Source: Opitutales bacterium (GTDB lineage: Bacteria > Verrucomicrobiota > Verrucomicrobiia > Opitutales > JAJFLR01). Taken from it: a stretch of DNA of 64,000 bases. The translations under genes and the position numbers were made by a program. The stretch lies in contig JAJFLR010000017.1 in assembly GCA_021772565.1 (NCBI GenBank), positions 22,788 to 86,787 of the forward strand. Direction: 5' to 3'. The notes beneath the pieces were generated by a model. It worked only from the letters and a program-made list of their open reading frames with translations. It ran no database searches and was not told where the DNA came from. How positions within the stretch are numbered: position 1 is the first letter of the stretch; each line of letters starts with the position of its first letter. Positions 26,389 to 35,871 of the stretch are shown piece by piece.

Positions 26389-26594
26389 TTTGGTATGTGC
26401 TTGGCGGAGAAGGATGGAGTCATTCCGTAATTCATAGAGTACCTACACTGATTCGGTATAGGCCGACGACATTGAAAGGAGGGAAAAGATTACTGTTCTA
26501 AGAACCTGTTCCGCTCCATTTGTTGTATGTAAAGAGTTGCTTGTTGGCATATTATTTGTATTGATAAATTTCATATAAGAGTTAAATTAATCTT

Positions 26595-26792
26595 ATGAGT
26601 ATATCTGAGTTAAAAAAACAAACTGAAGCCTTGAATTTCAATGAGCAGGGAGAATTAGCGGCTTACATTATACAACTTCGCAATCGACAAGATTCTGAAT
26701 ACATGTCTGAAATACAACGTCGAATTGAAGACAAAAATTCTGAACATTGGCTGACTCCAGCCGAATTTGAAACACGACTTAACGATTCGTAA
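26595..26792 (+). CDS. Antitoxin-like small protein (addiction module)
   Basis: The 65-aa protein MSISELKKQTEALNFNEQGE and onward is a short helical, acidic protein ending LTPAEFETRLNDS. It resembles the small addiction-module antitoxins whose first helix has the form LS..E...L..YI. It is followed after 3 nt by a RelE-like ORF in the same direction, the usual antitoxin-toxin order. No DNA-binding motif is obvious. The assignment depends mainly on size and context. Confidence 0.55.
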   Translation: MSISELKKQTEALNFNEQGELAAYIIQLRNRQDSEYMSEIQRRIEDKNSEHWLTPAEFETRLNDS

Positions 26793-26795
26793 TCA

Positions 26796-27095
26796 ATGCA
26801 GCCTTATTCGGTTTATATTAATGAAAATGTCATAACCGGGTCTCCAAAGAGCGGTAAACAAAAAAAGTTGCTAATGGAATTTATTAGACATCTCGGTAAT
26901 AATCCGTCTCAGAGTGGAGATTACCAAGATAAAGACAATGTCGGTCATCTATTGGAGATCAAAATTATTGGACGATATGCTATCACGTTTTTTGCTGACC
27001 ATTTGCTCACCCTTATCAATTACTCCCAGATTGACTTACCCAATATTTCAAATTACATCATTTCAATTTACCCTATTCCACAATCAACCGCATGA
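26796..27095 (+). CDS. RelE/ParE-like toxin, 3' end overlapping the giant gene
   Basis: The 99-aa protein has the central HLLEIKIIGRYAITFFADHL, then LLTLINYSQIDLPN, which resembles the strand pattern of RelE-fold toxins (a strand ending in an aromatic, then ..DH...... and a final strand). Its last residues (ISIYPIPQSTA) run into the convergent 3' end of the giant gene with a 23-bp overlap. They do not look like a family C-terminus, so it may be a hybrid or slightly truncated end. Paired with the preceding small antitoxin. Confidence 0.5.
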   Translation: MQPYSVYINENVITGSPKSGKQKKLLMEFIRHLGNNPSQSGDYQDKDNVGHLLEIKIIGRYAITFFADHLLTLINYSQIDLPNISNYIISIYPIPQSTA

Positions 27096-30000
27096 ACAAC
27101 TGCCCTTGATTTGTCAGTGTATTGCTACGAATGGTAAACCGAATTGTGTATCCCTGATCAGAAGCAGAGAGAACAGCACCGGTAATTTCTGCATTCAATT
27201 TATCAACATCGATAAATTTTGGCTGGCCTCCATCATTTAACACCAACGATTTTACTAATGTCCATGGTGATGAATCAACAGGATTTAAAATTTGAGTCGA
27301 TTCCTGAACTGTATAGGTAAGATCTGTGGCAGATTTTAAAACATCAAATGTCAGGCTTAAATATTCGCTGCCATCAACAGTAATAAAATCAAATGCACGG
27401 TGAATATCGTTACCTACAGCATTCGCTACTAGCGGATTTAAATTGAAGGCGTATTCCTCAAAATTTGAAATCCCATCATTATCATCATCAGCTGCTGTAG
27501 TTGTATCATTAAAGTTTACTTTATCGAGAAACAATCCGGCATTGGTTGTTTTATGAGCTGTATAACGAGTCACCCATGCATCATAGTTTTGGGCCGTTGG
27601 AATTTCTTCAATTGAAAATCTACGAGAGGCAAATAGTCTTAAGTTTCGTTCATCTGATTCAGTAATTGCATTCCCACTATCAACCAAGACAGCCAAATAA
27701 TATACATAATCAGTTAATAAATCATCAGCACCTAATAATTTGCTTTTTATCAATTCTCTGGTGGGTATTGTTAAAACAGAATTAAACTTTAAAAAATCAC
27801 CTGAGGGAGCAGCATCAACACGTCCTCTTAAAAATGCCTGGTGTGAAAAATTTCCAAATTTAATAATTTCAGTTGAAAAATTAATTAATTCATCAACTTC
27901 ATCAGCAGTGACAATACCATCTCCTTCTAACAATGTTTGGTAGTCAACCTCTTTAATTGCTTGCAGTTGAATTTCGGTATTAAAAACAACATTACCTTCA
28001 ATGTTTGAAAGCCCGTTATTGATTATATCAAACTGAAAATCAAGTGCAGCTTCCGGATGATAAATTTTTGTATTATCAATTCGATTTGAGACTGATCGAG
28101 CAAAAATATTTGGTAGTCTGACAATCGTTATGTTTCTAGTATCAGTAAATCTTACATTATTGTTTTCATCGAACTCATTAACCTTGTTAAAGGCATCGAC
28201 TCGAACCCCTAAGTAATAACTGTTGGCAGGGATACTTATCCCTAATGTGATGGGACCGGTAAACACCAAACGCTCACCCTGATCAAAAGTTTCTACTCTG
28301 GCAAACTGTCCTAGAATTATATCATCTTCGTTGCCAAAAACTTTATCAATAGAAAGTCGTGCTTCTATGTCTGACGCTGCCCAATCAAGATTTGTGCCAC
28401 CTGTAGATAATGCTGTCCCTAAATTTGTAACGACAACAGTTATCGGTAATTTATCTCTATCCGGTTCGACAATTTCAGGGATATCGAGTGTGTAGCTTCC
28501 GGCAGTTGTTTCAAATGTTGTAATTGCTAAATCCGGAACTGTTACAGGAGTCTTTACAATTTTATCGACCCAACCAGTATCAGAACCGGCTGTTGAGCTA
28601 CTAAATTTTGTATACGCCCAACGAATTTTTTGGCGTCCTGCAGGTATAAAAATTTGTTCTTGCTGCCAATCAACATTTCCTGAGATTCGTTTATTCTCAA
28701 TATTATTAACTATAAGTCTCAAGAAATTAAAGTTGATGAGTGAATCAACTTTCCAAGAAAATGTTAATAGCGCCGGCCCATCAATTTCACGTTCCATCCA
28801 AACTTCTTCATTAAAGCCTATTTCAGAAGCTTGAGCGGCATCGTTATTAGTTCCACCGGTTCCACTGTCATCAAAGAAGACAACATTTTGCCCAAACCAG
28901 GTACCATTGCCACCAGTATTCCATAGTAAGAGTTGTTCAGCTGCCGTTACAGGAAACTCTAACGCTTGATCGAGTGATATTGCCGGTGTAATACTCAGTT
29001 GAGCAGAAACAGAGAAAAACTCATTATTTGTTTCATCACCCTCTTCCAATGCTTTGTCGACATCAACTGTTGCGGCAATATAATAGTTGCCTGCTATAGC
29101 GACATTTTTTGGAATTTTAACACTTCGACTAAAGTTAGTAGAAATCCCTGCAGCCAATCCATTATTGTCAGTAAATCGATCGATGACATGATCATCATCG
29201 TCACCCCAAGTTTGATTACGCGAAATGCGAACCTCAACTGTATAAGCAGGTGTTGTCGGCACAGGATCTATTCCAGGGTTACTGATATTAATCGTATAGT
29301 TGATTGTATCATCAGTGACAAACTGTGTTGGATTTGGTGCGTTATTGGGGTTAGCTACATTTGTAATACTGTCCAACGATAAATCCGGTACGATAAATGA
29401 AATTTTATCAACGAACGCTGCATCATCACCGGCTTTACCCAAATCATTTTTAATATACTCCCAACGTAAAACATGTGAACCAGCAGTAACAGGAAAGCTG
29501 ACTAAATCCCATTCATTGATTCCGGATATCCTACCTTGTTCAACCCCATCAATTGTGAAGACAAGAAAGTCTTCTTTAAATCCATCACCCGTGACAAAAA
29601 CTCTTTCTGATGAAGTTCTCCAATAAAACGATACTCTTGAATTACTTTGAAATGTTCTTGTTATTGAGAAAAATGATGTTTCATTATCGCCGAGATTTTT
29701 TGTTTGAACGGCATCCTCACCGTCAAATGAATCGCTAAACTGACCAAACCAAGGTTGATTAGTGCTGGTAATAAATTCTACTCCTTCCACAACATCAACA
29801 GCATCTTCGATCTTTACATTTTGGACAAAGATATCTTCGTTTTCAGAAATTAGAGAGTTGTTAGTCTCATTAGCTTCACTGATATTTGTTGACGTATCAA
29901 GATCTACAACAAGCGACAAAAAGCTGCCAATTTCAGTGCTACCCGGTATTTCAACTGTCACTTGATAAAATCTTTTTTGACCTATTGGTAATCCTTCAGA

Positions 30001-33000
30001 CTCTTCGAATTCTATCAATAAACTTTCAGAACCGGTCAACGCACGATTCGGTGTTAGCAAAACTTTAATTTTAAATGGATCAACGACATCAGCAAGACCT
30101 TCATTAATGACATTAAAACTGAGTTGGAAGTTTTGATCAGTAATATATTTACCAGGCAGATAAGTAAGAACATCTTGCCCTTCATTCACTACCCTTAAAT
30201 CTGGTAGCTTTATCACATTAATTGAATTTGCTGAAGAAACAAAAACGTTATTCGTTTCATCTTCTTCGTCAACGACACCTTGCAAATTATTTGCTGAATC
30301 AAGTATGAGTATTAAGAAATAATTACCCGGAACTAAATTTTGATTTAACGGTAATGTTGTACGATAAGTAAAACGACCATCTGAACCAATATCCTGAAAA
30401 GTTCCAATATCACCAAGAAGAGTATCCAAATTTGATTCAAAACTATTATTGGATGATAGATAGACTGAAATTTTAAAGTTTGGATCGAGGGGGCTGACAC
30501 CCACACCTTGATTGCGTCCAATTAATGTAATATCAATTTGATCTTTGTTGACAATAAAATCACCGCTTGGAAAATTTACTGATCCAAAAATAAAATCTGG
30601 TTTTGTTACATCGCGAAATGATATTTTATCAACATATGCAGTATCGGCATTAGTTGTTTGAGTTACCTTAGAATATGTCCATTTCACAACATTGGAAGCT
30701 GCTGATAGAAAAATTTCTTTTGTTTCGAATGCACCCGAATTGCCGTTTATCTGAAATTTCTGGGTGCCATCAACAAATACTCTCAAAGTATTATTTGGAC
30801 TATCAGATTGAATTAACCAATCAAATGACAAGACTCGTGGACCCGGAACAGTTGTTTCTATAAATGACTCTTCACCGGCAGTTAGTACGGGACTTTGCAC
30901 TGCATCAACCCCATCACTTGTAGTCGTTTGTTGACTAAACCAGTTTCCCCCTCCGCCTGTATCAAATGTGACAACAGGATCGGTAATTAAATTTGTATCC
31001 AAAGCTTGCTCCAGAGAAAGCAATGGTTGAAGGGTGATATTTTTTAATGATGAAACTAAAACGTTATTATTGTTATTTGCTTCCGGCACAACATCAGATG
31101 AATCAAGAACAATAATCATGAAGTAAGATGCCGCCTGACCAATTTCAGATGGTGCTTTTGGTGAATTGGCCGGAGCAGTCAAATCAACTGTTACTGATTG
31201 ATTCAGGGCCAATGTAGAGGCATTGAAAACTTGATCTAACAATTTTAGATCAGATCCGGTATCCAGGTTTGGGTCTAATGACAACCACACTTGATAATTA
31301 AAACCTTCAGTCGGCGAATTACCTATGCCAAGATTTTTAACTTCAAAGCTTATAGGAATAGAGTCACTTGGAAAAAACGGTGTCACCCCAACAGTTACAT
31401 TTAAATTCTGTGGTGTTAGGTCAGGTACTTCAAATGCCAGCACATCAACCCAAGCTGCATCACTACCAGCAGAAATTGCTTCATCTTTTTCATAATCCCA
31501 CCTTAAAATATGATCGTTACCCGCCTGCAGTGGAAAACTAGCTAACGTCCAATCAACTTCACCGGAGATTTCACCTTGTAAAATTCCATCAATGTAAAAT
31601 TTTAATTTATCATTCTGCTCAGATGAAACCTTCCAATAAAATATTGCAACAGTATCTTCTTGAGTCGAAAAAGGTGCAGTTTGAAAAGATGATTTTTGGG
31701 AATCATTTATTCTAGAACTCTGAACAGCACCAGTATTACCAGTTTCTCCAGGGAAAAAGATAGTCGTTTGACCAAACCACGGAGCTGCATCAGAACTAAA
31801 GGTAAACTGCTGGTTAGGTAAATCGATTGCTTGACCGATTTGAATTTCGCTGAATACAATTTTATTTAGAGCCGTTAACTTTTGATTGCTCGCTGTTGAT
31901 TCATTTTTTTCAACAATCTGTTCCTGCTCGTCAACAGTGACACCGATAAAATAAGAAACACCTATTACGGCTGAAGATGGAATCTCAGCTGCAACTTCAT
32001 AGGTTTGTGTGGCATTTGAAGCTAAACCAGAACTGTCATTAAATTCTGTAAGAATTATATCATCTGAATTTCCAGAAGTTGTATCTGCCGTAAGAATAAC
32101 TTTAACTCTAGCCTGTTGTCCGACAGGAATGTCAGCTTCTCCAATGTTTTTAACTACAATATTAACGTCGATTAAATCAGCATTGCTTTTAAAGAATAGA
32201 CCTTCATCAGCAGTGACACTTTGAACAAATAGATCAGGCAATCTTTGAATTTCAACCGATGCTGTTGTTGAAGCTTTGATATTATTAGTTTTAGAAACTT
32301 CAGGTACATCATCATTACCCGCAACAGCAACAGTATCAGCAAATATTTTTAAGACAACAAAGTAATTTCCAGAAGCAAATGCACTAGTGATAGAAAAACT
32401 TTTTTGATATACGAAAATACTATTATCACTGATGCTCGGTAACATTTCCAAATTTCCAAGTAAAATTCCATCATCAAAATTTTGTGTTTGAGACAAACGA
32501 GCTTCAACTCTGAATGCATCGGGCAATCCGCCGGGAAACGCATCACCTAGATTACTGCCAGTCGCAGTGATCGTTATTGAATTAAGACCTACTGTAAAAG
32601 TTCCAGTATCAAATAAAATATCAGTCAGGGTGAAATCGGATCCGGTGGCTTCGGTAATAGTTAAGCCATCAACAAAACCTGCATCAAGACCTGACTTAAT
32701 TGAGGCATCTTTTGAGTATATCCACTTTAGTCGATGAACACCCGGGTCTAACTCAAACGTTACTTTTTGCCATGGAAGCGGATCTTCGCCTCCATTACTT
32801 TTATCTATTCCGGAAATAAATCTGATTTCCTCTTTTACAGTACCGGAATTAATTAAACCATTTATGGATGATCCATTTACAGTAAAATTTAATTTATCGA
32901 CGACAAACTCAGATGATACAGTCCAGAAAAAAGAAACAGTAGCTGGATTAGTTATGGTCACATCAAATTCCATTGAAGAAGTTTCACCGTCATTTATTGC

Positions 33001-35862
33001 ACCACTCTGCGCAGCAAAAGTACCAGCAAGTTGAGTTGGCTCTGTCGTAGAATCCTGCGCAAACCACGATCCATTTCCAGTCAATGTAATATCTAGACTA
33101 CGCCGATTTGCTAAAACAATATGATCCTGTAAAGCTGTTTGAATATTTGGTGCGTTAACCGTAATATCATTGTTGGTCGTAAATTTTGTATTATTACTAT
33201 CATTTACTTCTTTGATAGAATTGGCAGGGTCAATTAAGACTGCGCCAAAATAATTTCCTGGAGGCGTGTCAGATTTGATTAGTGGAGAAGGCACTGTAAC
33301 AGTTTTTATTTCACCTTTGGCAATGCCATCATTAAAAGTTATGTTTACGTCAAAAGGCAGGTCATCGGTATCACCTAAAATACTGTTTAATGTTAGCAGC
33401 ATATTTAGATTAACCACAGTTCCGGAGGGATAAGCATAATTTCCAGAATTTTGAACAGTTAGTGAATTGACAGTTAAATTATCATTACGATTCACAGTGA
33501 TGGGTCCCCCTAGATCGATACCGGTAACAATTAAGTCACCTAACAATTCAACTGTACTCGCAAGAAATGCAGAATTATTGCTGTCACTTTTTTCTGTAAC
33601 TACATTTAAGCTATCAACTATTGCACCCAAAAAATAAGTGCCAGAATCAATATCAGGCAACGTTAGATCTGCGCCAACCAAAACTTGAGAACCAAATGAA
33701 ATATTATTATTAAAAGTAAATGTTCCAATCGTCACATCATTTTGATCGATCGTTTGATCAATAGAATAGACAACTCGAATAGTAACGACTGAATTGCCGG
33801 CAACAAAATCGCCACCTTGATTGACAATATTCATCTTGGCATTTACAGCATTTCCGGGAATAAACTGATCTGCATTAATATCCAGATTTTGGATAACAAG
33901 ATCGGTAAGCAATTCAATCTCAGATGTCGCAACACCAATGTTGGATCCATCACTCAATTCTGTAATTGTGCTATCAGGATTTACAACAACCAAAACTTTA
34001 TATGCCGCAGCAGGTATCGAAGCCGGTAAGGAAAATGCTTTGGTAATAAAAACTGTCGAATTAAAATTTATATTGGAAGAAAATGTATCGTTAGCTACCA
34101 GTATGTCAGAACCATCAACTAAACTGTCCGTCGAAAGTAGTATTCTATAATTTATAGATTCACCAGTAGATAAAACCAAATTACTTCCTGTGTTAGAAAA
34201 CCTCATATTAAGGGTAATATTTTCTCCAGCTATTAAATCATTATCTGAAATTGTGACTAATGGAACAGTTAAGTCTGGTAGAAAAGTAAATGAACTATCT
34301 GTAAAGCTAATATTGTTGCTTTCATTTACCTCAGTGTAAATTTCATCTGAATCAACCTTAAATCCAAAAAAATAATTTCCAACATCAATACCGGTTGGTA
34401 GTTTAGTAGACGAAGTAAATATAAAACTCTGATTGCTATTGATTACTGATGTTAAATTAAAAGTCGCCACAGTAACGTCCCCGGCATCACCGAATACGGA
34501 ATTAGTAGATAAAACTAATTGAACTTTTGCAGGTACTCCGGATACAGGTGTATAAGTGGCACCTGAATTTAAAACAGTAAAGGAGACATCTATACTCTGT
34601 AACGGTTTAGGATTGGTAGCTGAAATGTTAACAGTGGTAAATGAAAAATCTGTATTGGTTGGCCCACTTACTGCATTAAAAGAAATTTCAGCAAAAGTGT
34701 TTCTACTAGTTGTGCTTCCACTCCCCAATTGTCCGCTAGTATTGTTTCCAGTTGAAAAGACTGCCCCTGTTGATTTTGATGCTAATGAATGATCTTCACC
34801 GCCAACTATTTCATCCCAATTTCCACTACTATCTATTAACAAAGGAAATCTTTGCACTGAATTACCACCAGATCCCAACTGTCCATTTAAATTTGCCCCC
34901 CAAGCCCACAAGTTATTATTCACATCAATTGCTAACGTATGATTTTTCCCTGCAGAAATAGACTTTATACTGACAGAGTTTCCAACAGTATTTTGAACAT
35001 TTATTAACTGCTGCGTAAAAAAGTTTAGCTGACTTGCACCAATTCCCAACTGGCCTTCAAAATTCCTGCCCCAGCCATAAACCGATCCGTCTTGCTTAAG
35101 TGCAATTGTGTGGAACTCACCAGCCACAACTTCTGCCCAGTCTGAATCTGTTCCAACTTGAGTTGGAATAGCAGCGCTACTTGTACTAGTTCCAAGACCT
35201 AATTGACCACTGTCATTATTTCCCCAAGCCCAAAGAGCACCATTTGCATCGATAGCCATTGAGTGAAAAGTACCGGCTGTTACTTTAACCCAGACAACAC
35301 CAGTTGGACCGCCCGTTACCAAAGTAGGACTACTAATAAAAACAGTATTTGAATTGAGTCCTAACTGATTACTACTGTTAGCACCCCAAGTAAAAATTTG
35401 ATCATTCCTAATTGCTACTGAATGTTGAAACCCTGCAGAAGCTGCAGTCCAACCAGTATCAGTGCCTACCCTAGTCGGTGTATTTTGATTTACAGTATTC
35501 GTCAGACCTAACTGTCCAGCCGAATTTCTTCCCCAGGCATGTAATTCTCCACTACTATTAATAGCTAAAACATGACTTGCACCCGAACAAATATGAGTAA
35601 AGCTCGTATTATTGTCAATTTGATCAGGGGCTAGCGATCTTGTGTTGCTACCATTGCCCAATTGTCCATACTGATTAAAGCCAAAAGACCACAAAGCATC
35701 TGGAGTTCCCGATTGAATAACAGTCGAATAAAAACTTCCTGCTGCTATTTTTGAAGCATCTATAGTTTTAGGTGCAAATAACAATATAGTAGCTATTATA
35801 GAATGTGTTAAGAAATTTCTTATCACTTTATTTTTTGGAATGTGAGAATTTTTCTTATTCAT
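27073..35862 (-). CDS. Giant secreted protein A (2929 aa): RCC1 propeller, CARDB-like repeats, WFGQ modules
   Basis: A signal peptide (FLTHSIIATILLFAPKTIDA) leads into seven RCC1 repeats (residues ~30-390) with the signature LWAWGNNDSGQLGLG, a seven-bladed propeller. About twelve CARDB-like Ig repeats follow, each beginning near PDL and ending with a V.E..E.NN pattern. Interspersed are five modules of ~130 aa marked by PWFGQ, DGxDAVQ, FYWKVSSE, LRWxYxK and AxVDKI. The C-terminus has a calcium-type DDNDGISNFEEYAFNLNPL (about residue 2800) and a final beta module. It is the last gene of the pilMNOPQ operon, 9 nt after its paralogue. It is presumably a surface or released adhesion/recognition protein exported with help of the upstream secretin; function is inferred from architecture only. 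Confidence 0.85.
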   Translation of the reverse strand: MNKKNSHIPKNKVIRNFLTHSIIATILLFAPKTIDASKIAAGSFYSTVIQSGTPDALWSFGFNQYGQLGNGSNTRSLAPDQIDNNTSFTHICSGASHVLAINSSGELHAWGRNSAGQLGLTNTVNQNTPTRVGTDTGWTAASAGFQHSVAIRNDQIFTWGANSSNQLGLNSNTVFISSPTLVTGGPTGVVWVKVTAGTFHSMAIDANGALWAWGNNDSGQLGLGTSTSSAAIPTQVGTDSDWAEVVAGEFHTIALKQDGSVYGWGRNFEGQLGIGASQLNFFTQQLINVQNTVGNSVSIKSISAGKNHTLAIDVNNNLWAWGANLNGQLGSGGNSVQRFPLLIDSSGNWDEIVGGEDHSLASKSTGAVFSTGNNTSGQLGSGSTTSRNTFAEISFNAVSGPTNTDFSFTTVNISATNPKPLQSIDVSFTVLNSGATYTPVSGVPAKVQLVLSTNSVFGDAGDVTVATFNLTSVINSNQSFIFTSSTKLPTGIDVGNYFFGFKVDSDEIYTEVNESNNISFTDSSFTFLPDLTVPLVTISDNDLIAGENITLNMRFSNTGSNLVLSTGESINYRILLSTDSLVDGSDILVANDTFSSNINFNSTVFITKAFSLPASIPAAAYKVLVVVNPDSTITELSDGSNIGVATSEIELLTDLVIQNLDINADQFIPGNAVNAKMNIVNQGGDFVAGNSVVTIRVVYSIDQTIDQNDVTIGTFTFNNNISFGSQVLVGADLTLPDIDSGTYFLGAIVDSLNVVTEKSDSNNSAFLASTVELLGDLIVTGIDLGGPITVNRNDNLTVNSLTVQNSGNYAYPSGTVVNLNMLLTLNSILGDTDDLPFDVNITFNDGIAKGEIKTVTVPSPLIKSDTPPGNYFGAVLIDPANSIKEVNDSNNTKFTTNNDITVNAPNIQTALQDHIVLANRRSLDITLTGNGSWFAQDSTTEPTQLAGTFAAQSGAINDGETSSMEFDVTITNPATVSFFWTVSSEFVVDKLNFTVNGSSINGLINSGTVKEEIRFISGIDKSNGGEDPLPWQKVTFELDPGVHRLKWIYSKDASIKSGLDAGFVDGLTITEATGSDFTLTDILFDTGTFTVGLNSITITATGSNLGDAFPGGLPDAFRVEARLSQTQNFDDGILLGNLEMLPSISDNSIFVYQKSFSITSAFASGNYFVVLKIFADTVAVAGNDDVPEVSKTNNIKASTTASVEIQRLPDLFVQSVTADEGLFFKSNADLIDVNIVVKNIGEADIPVGQQARVKVILTADTTSGNSDDIILTEFNDSSGLASNATQTYEVAAEIPSSAVIGVSYFIGVTVDEQEQIVEKNESTASNQKLTALNKIVFSEIQIGQAIDLPNQQFTFSSDAAPWFGQTTIFFPGETGNTGAVQSSRINDSQKSSFQTAPFSTQEDTVAIFYWKVSSEQNDKLKFYIDGILQGEISGEVDWTLASFPLQAGNDHILRWDYEKDEAISAGSDAAWVDVLAFEVPDLTPQNLNVTVGVTPFFPSDSIPISFEVKNLGIGNSPTEGFNYQVWLSLDPNLDTGSDLKLLDQVFNASTLALNQSVTVDLTAPANSPKAPSEIGQAASYFMIIVLDSSDVVPEANNNNNVLVSSLKNITLQPLLSLEQALDTNLITDPVVTFDTGGGGNWFSQQTTTSDGVDAVQSPVLTAGEESFIETTVPGPRVLSFDWLIQSDSPNNTLRVFVDGTQKFQINGNSGAFETKEIFLSAASNVVKWTYSKVTQTTNADTAYVDKISFRDVTKPDFIFGSVNFPSGDFIVNKDQIDITLIGRNQGVGVSPLDPNFKISVYLSSNNSFESNLDTLLGDIGTFQDIGSDGRFTYRTTLPLNQNLVPGNYFLILILDSANNLQGVVDEEDETNNVFVSSANSINVIKLPDLRVVNEGQDVLTYLPGKYITDQNFQLSFNVINEGLADVVDPFKIKVLLTPNRALTGSESLLIEFEESEGLPIGQKRFYQVTVEIPGSTEIGSFLSLVVDLDTSTNISEANETNNSLISENEDIFVQNVKIEDAVDVVEGVEFITSTNQPWFGQFSDSFDGEDAVQTKNLGDNETSFFSITRTFQSNSRVSFYWRTSSERVFVTGDGFKEDFLVFTIDGVEQGRISGINEWDLVSFPVTAGSHVLRWEYIKNDLGKAGDDAAFVDKISFIVPDLSLDSITNVANPNNAPNPTQFVTDDTINYTINISNPGIDPVPTTPAYTVEVRISRNQTWGDDDDHVIDRFTDNNGLAAGISTNFSRSVKIPKNVAIAGNYYIAATVDVDKALEEGDETNNEFFSVSAQLSITPAISLDQALEFPVTAAEQLLLWNTGGNGTWFGQNVVFFDDSGTGGTNNDAAQASEIGFNEEVWMEREIDGPALLTFSWKVDSLINFNFLRLIVNNIENKRISGNVDWQQEQIFIPAGRQKIRWAYTKFSSSTAGSDTGWVDKIVKTPVTVPDLAITTFETTAGSYTLDIPEIVEPDRDKLPITVVVTNLGTALSTGGTNLDWAASDIEARLSIDKVFGNEDDIILGQFARVETFDQGERLVFTGPITLGISIPANSYYLGVRVDAFNKVNEFDENNNVRFTDTRNITIVRLPNIFARSVSNRIDNTKIYHPEAALDFQFDIINNGLSNIEGNVVFNTEIQLQAIKEVDYQTLLEGDGIVTADEVDELINFSTEIIKFGNFSHQAFLRGRVDAAPSGDFLKFNSVLTIPTRELIKSKLLGADDLLTDYVYYLAVLVDSGNAITESDERNLRLFASRRFSIEEIPTAQNYDAWVTRYTAHKTTNAGLFLDKVNFNDTTTAADDDNDGISNFEEYAFNLNPLVANAVGNDIHRAFDFITVDGSEYLSLTFDVLKSATDLTYTVQESTQILNPVDSSPWTLVKSLVLNDGGQPKFIDVDKLNAEITGAVLSASDQGYTIRFTIRSNTLTNQGQLFMRLIVE

Positions 35863-35871
35863 TTCTAATTC

